Positions 60,805-64,000 of a stretch of 64,000 nt of DNA are shown piece by piece. Below the pieces are notes generated by a model, which worked only from the letters and a program-made list of their open reading frames with translations, ran no database searches and was not told the DNA's origin. Position 1 is the stretch's first letter; each line of letters starts with the position of its first letter. This DNA comes from G963662655 sp963665015. Lineage in GTDB: Bacteria; Cloacimonadota; Cloacimonadia; Cloacimonadales; JAIOQZ01. The DNA is taken from contig CAXXSY010000003.1 in the NCBI GenBank assembly GCA_963665015.2, forward strand, positions 434,001 through 498,000, written 5' to 3'. Both the position numbers and the translations under genes were made by a program.

Positions 60805-62271
60805 CTAATGTATCCTGAAATGGCTTACGATATAGTGTAGCCGCTCTTTGGTTTCGCCGTCCTTTTTCGCGTTCCCGGTATCGGTCTTCCAGGCATCGGA
60901 CTCATCTGTCAGTGCCTGTTCGAACCGCCATCGATGCTTGTAGGTAGTACCTTCCAGTTGCTTGATAGCGCTCATCTGGCTTTCGCTCAGGTAATCTTTC
61001 TGGATGACGTGAATCTTCTTGACGGCAACCTCGATCGGATCGACCGATCCATAAAGGAAGATCAGATTCTTCTCGTCCATCGTGTAATCGCTCACGCCGG
61101 AGAGGTAGGTATTCAGGGCGCGGGCGTTTTTGAAGCCGGTACCCTTGAGCGGCTCGATCTTGTCGAAATCGATATTCTGTTCGCCAAGTGCAGCGATAGC
61201 ATAGCGATCGAAATCGTAGCTCGCTTCGTTGTGGACCTTCTGGTCGAACACATTCTGCACGAAGAAGAGCAGGACGAACGATATCGCGCACGCGATCAGT
61301 GGCGTGGTGATCCAGCCCATCGATATCCTGCCCAGCACACGGAAACGGATATTCCTTCCGCCCTTTGCGATGGCGATACCGATCACGCCGCCCACGACCG
61401 CCTGTGAGCTGGATACGGGAACCAGCGGAAACGCCGGAAGATTATGCGCCAGCATCCAGTCGTGCAGCGATTGCGAACCGAAGATAAATAAAACCCACGC
61501 CTCAGCCATGATCACGATGAGACCACCAACCGACGAAAGCTGGAACAATTCGTTTCCCACGGTACGAATCACATTGTGGGAATAGGTAAGGACTCCCACG
61601 CCAATCGCGATACTGCCGATAAGAAACAACACTTGCGTACCGGAGAGGCTGAATCCGCTCATGATGCTGATGTCGTGAAACGGCGATGCCGGAACGAATA
61701 CACCCATTGCGTTGGCGATGTTGTTCGCGCCCAGGCTGTATGCACCGAATGCGGTCACGATTAGATAAAAAGCTCGAGTAAATGCGTCCAGCCGCAAGAG
61801 ATGGATTTTGGTTCTCACGATGAAATAGAGATAGAACTTGTAAAAGATGTAAGAGAAAATCGCAGCCAGAACCGGACATATCACCCAGGTACCGAAAATT
61901 TTCGTGAAAGCCGAGTAATCGGTAAGTGATCCGCTGAAATAGTTCCAGCCGATGATACCGCCCACGATCGCTTGTGATGTCGATACGGGAAGCCCCATCT
62001 TTGTCATACCCGCGACGGTAATCGCTGCGGCCAGAGCTACAGTAAAAGCGCCGCCCATCGCGTTGACCGAACCGAGCTTGCCGAGTGTCTGTGAAGCTCC
62101 GGCACCTTCATATACGGCACCGATGATCACGAATACGGAGGTCACAATCGCCGCCGTCCGGAATTTGACCATCTTGGTCGAGACGGCCGGGCCAAAGACA
62201 TTCGCCGCGTTATTCGCGCCCAGCGACCAGGCGAGGAAGAGACCGCTGGAGAGATAAATGAGCAGGATCAC
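60805..62271 (-). CDS. Inorganic phosphate transporter, Pit family
   Basis: 488 residues with the duplicated PiT signature (LAWSLGANNAANVFGPAVST near the N-terminus and AYSLGANNIANAMGVF in the second half) and about ten membrane segments. PVSTSQAIVGGIIGWN and PVSSSQAVVGGVIGIAIAKG mark the two re-entrant regions. A ~125-residue soluble C-terminal extension follows (EASYDFDRYAIAALGEQNID...). It moves metal-phosphate with a proton or Na+ symport. 3 bp before the DUF47 gene. Confidence 0.93.
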   Translation of the reverse strand: MILLIYLSSGLFLAWSLGANNAANVFGPAVSTKMVKFRTAAIVTSVFVIIGAVYEGAGASQTLGKLGSVNAMGGAFTVALAAAITVAGMTKMGLPVSTSQAIVGGIIGWNYFSGSLTDYSAFTKIFGTWVICPVLAAIFSYIFYKFYLYFIVRTKIHLLRLDAFTRAFYLIVTAFGAYSLGANNIANAMGVFVPASPFHDISIMSGFSLSGTQVLFLIGSIAIGVGVLTYSHNVIRTVGNELFQLSSVGGLIVIMAEAWVLFIFGSQSLHDWMLAHNLPAFPLVPVSSSQAVVGGVIGIAIAKGGRNIRFRVLGRISMGWITTPLIACAISFVLLFFVQNVFDQKVHNEASYDFDRYAIAALGEQNIDFDKIEPLKGTGFKNARALNTYLSGVSDYTMDEKNLIFLYGSVDPIEVAVKKIHVIQKDYLSESQMSAIKQLEGTTYKHRWRFEQALTDESDAWKTDTGNAKKDGETKERLHYIVSHFRIH

Positions 62272-62274
62272 GGC

Positions 62275-62913
62275 TTACACCTGCCTTTTAATAGTGTAGA
62301 TCGAAAGCCGGTCCGCCATGGTTTCGGAGTAGTCGGAGATGTGCTCGACGTGTAGCGCGAAATAGCGCAGGTGAATCTTGCAGGCGAGCTCGAGATCGCT
62401 CTGGAAGATGGCGCGTTTCAGGCGTTCGGCGATCTTGTCCGCTTCCTTCTCGTGCAGATAGACCTTGTGGAGGTGATCCGGCACGGTTCTGACGTTGCGG
62501 AAAAAGCAGCGCACGCCCGATATCAGGGCATCGACGCTGTCCTCGCTGGCGATGGAGAGTTCGACGTACTGTTCCGCGAATTCCTTCGGGATGACGGGGC
62601 ATTCCACGGAGAATTGTAGCAACGTCTCCTTGATATTGTCGATGATGTCGTCCGTGTTCTCGAGAATGGCGAGCACGTCGCCGCGCGCTTCGGGGATCAG
62701 GGTGTGTTCGTAGAGCTCTACCTCGATATCCCGACGCAGCTTGTCCGCTACGCTCTCAAGTTCCGAGACTTTCAGCCTGCGTGCCTCGAATTCCTCGGTG
62801 TTGCCTTCCACGTAAAATCGGATGGCCTTGCTGAAAAGGATCGCGCCCTGGCTGATAACATCCAGAAATTCGTCGATCATTCGCTCGATGCGTTTGGTTC
62901 TTCTTAGTAACAT
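62275..62913 (-). CDS. DUF47/PhoU-like phosphate transport accessory protein
   Basis: 212 residues, nearly all helical, with the DUF47 (TIGR00153-like) pattern: FSKAIRFYVEGNTEEFEARR, KVSELESVADKLRRDIEVEL, RGDVLAILENTDDIIDNIKE, HEKEADKIAERLKRAIFQSD. Such proteins are fused or adjacent to Pit transporters and regulate them. It is the first gene of this set and lies 19 bp after the TctA gene. Confidence 0.92.
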   Translation of the reverse strand: MLLRRTKRIERMIDEFLDVISQGAILFSKAIRFYVEGNTEEFEARRLKVSELESVADKLRRDIEVELYEHTLIPEARGDVLAILENTDDIIDNIKETLLQFSVECPVIPKEFAEQYVELSIASEDSVDALISGVRCFFRNVRTVPDHLHKVYLHEKEADKIAERLKRAIFQSDLELACKIHLRYFALHVEHISDYSETMADRLSIYTIKRQV

Positions 62914-62932
62914 AGTTTCTACCTCGTATTGA

Positions 62933-64000
62933 TCACTTGCGGTGAATAGCCTCCCGCAAGATGGGGAAGATGACGGAAATTACCGCAATACTCAATATTG
63001 TCAAACTGATCGGTCTTGTAAAGAAAATTTCGTAGCCACCCATTTTCACGGCGTTGCGAAAATTCTCTTCCGCGATGCGCCCCAACACGATACCCAGCAC
63101 CACAGGTGCGACCGGATAGTCGTACCGCCGCATCAGCCAGCCCAGGATTCCGAAGCCCACGCAGATCGCCACGTCGAACAGCGAGTTGTTCACCGCGAAC
63201 GCACCGATAATGGATACGGCGAAGATCAGGGGAAACAGAACCTCGCGCGGAACCTGCGTCACTTTGACCCACAGCTTGCTGCCCAGTAGTCCCAGCGCAA
63301 GCAGCACGAAATTGGCAATCAGCAGACTGGCGAACAGTCCATAGACGACCTCGGGCGCGGTCTCGAAGAGGCGTGGGCCAGGATCGAGATCGTGGATCAT
63401 CAGAGCGCCGATGAGGACAGCCGTCGATGCGCTGCCCGGGATGCCGAGAGTCAGAAGCGGTACCAGTGCACCGCCCACCGAACTGCTGTTGGAAGCCTCC
63501 GCCGCCGCGACGCCTTCCGGACATCCATTGCCGTATTCGTCCGGTGTCTTGCTCATTCGCTTGGAGATGTCGTAGGAGATGAACGACGCGATGGTAGCAC
63601 CCGCGCCGGGGAATATCCCGATGATCGTTCCGATGACGGAGGAGCGCAGGATCGTCCACTTCAGGCGCCAGTACTCCGGTATCGAGGGCCAGTGCGATTT
63701 GCCGCCCTCGAATTTCTGCACCTCGAATTCGTGCGCCTCGAACTGCCGGAACACCTCGCTGAGCGCGAAGAGTCCGATCAGGATGGGGATCAGACTGAAG
63801 CCGTCGAAGAGTTCGGTGACGCCAAAGGAGAAGCGATTGACGCCGGTCTGTTCCATGCCGACGGTGCGGAGAAGCAGTCCGAGAAAGACGGCGGTGAAGG
63901 CCTTGAGCCAGTTCTTGCCGCCCAACGACGCGACGGTGGTCAGTCCGAAGAACGCCAGCGCGAAGTACTCCGCAGGATGGAATTTCAGCGCGACCTTTGC
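62933..64000 (-). CDS. TctA-family tricarboxylate transporter membrane subunit, 5' end beyond window
   Basis: The C-terminal ~355 residues are present; the reading frame continues to the window edge (KVALKFHPAEYFALAFFGLT), so the start is missing. Motifs FPGAGATIASFISYDISKRM and LTLGIPGSASTAVLIGALMI (the repeated PGxGxT/GIPGS signature of TctA, PF01970) and about eight membrane segments are visible. It is the large membrane subunit of a tripartite tricarboxylate transporter; the TctB and TctC partners would be outside the window. Transcribed toward the Pit genes. Confidence 0.9.
   Translation of the reverse strand, partial: AKVALKFHPAEYFALAFFGLTTVASLGGKNWLKAFTAVFLGLLLRTVGMEQTGVNRFSFGVTELFDGFSLIPILIGLFALSEVFRQFEAHEFEVQKFEGGKSHWPSIPEYWRLKWTILRSSVIGTIIGIFPGAGATIASFISYDISKRMSKTPDEYGNGCPEGVAAAEASNSSSVGGALVPLLTLGIPGSASTAVLIGALMIHDLDPGPRLFETAPEVVYGLFASLLIANFVLLALGLLGSKLWVKVTQVPREVLFPLIFAVSIIGAFAVNNSLFDVAICVGFGILGWLMRRYDYPVAPVVLGIVLGRIAEENFRNAVKMGGYEIFFTRPISLTILSIAVISVIFPILREAIHRK

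Overview
The window reads as a chromosome segment of an uncultivated, fermentative, Gram-negative bacterium of the FCB side of the tree, most like Cloacimonadota (KSB1- or Marinimicrobia-type lineages remain possible). The evidence is: many secreted proteins ending in the FlgD-like tail (NPFNP...SGVYFYKL...KMILLK), outer-membrane beta-barrels ending in Phe, abundant lipoproteins, a Rex/electron-bifurcating [FeFe]-hydrogenase locus, Feo ferrous-iron uptake, and no respiratory genes. The lineage is an inference; no rRNA or tRNA was recognised.

Layout. 1-1.2 kb: an ArsR / redox-disulfide thioredoxin / permease operon (minus strand). 1.3-10.5 kb: a broken prophage (minus strand: tail fibre, tail protein, tape-measure start, Dam methylase). 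It is interrupted by a PAS sensor kinase, by an AT-richer module carrying a type II restriction-modification pair plus two secreted proteins, and by a truncated transposase. A striking 21-bp-phased TTTGGCA array lies beside it. 10.6-20.3 kb: a redox/hydrogen locus with iron alcohol dehydrogenase, Rex, HydCBA bifurcating hydrogenase, a small 2Fe-2S protein, a sensory PAS hydrogenase and a PP2C phosphatase. The adh and rex upstream regions share an 18-bp operator, TCGATA-N6-TATCGA. 20.8-45 kb: a beta-glucan (laminarin-like) utilisation locus with a large disaccharide/oligosaccharide phosphorylase, two repeat-rich glycan-binding proteins, GH17, GH30, a GPH/MFS transporter with an unusual extracytoplasmic insert, two GH16 enzymes, a GntR-LacI regulator with recurring TGCTATA sites, and a GH2-type glycosidase fused to an apparent outer-membrane barrel.

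45-49 kb: a DUF3667 membrane protein, a secreted M23 peptidase and a small receiver-like protein. 49.1-56.2 kb: an iron locus (DtxR-box, DtxR-FeoA fusion, FeoA, FeoB, Cys-rich FeoB partner, porin, two DNRLRE/FlgD-tail proteins and an FMN-binding protein). 56.2-56.9 kb: tandem 155-bp terminator-bearing repeats. 57-63 kb: a phosphate locus (OprP-like porin, Pit transporter, DUF47 protein, with lamin-tail-domain and SdiA-regulated-type lipoproteins). The right edge carries a TctA-type permease that runs off the window.

How the parts fit: extracellular glucanases and glycan-binding proteins would feed oligosaccharides through a porin/barrel and an MFS carrier to a cytosolic phosphorylase. The sugars are fermented with NADH and ferredoxin reoxidised by HydABC and alcohol dehydrogenase, under redox control by Rex and the sensory hydrogenase/phosphatase pair.
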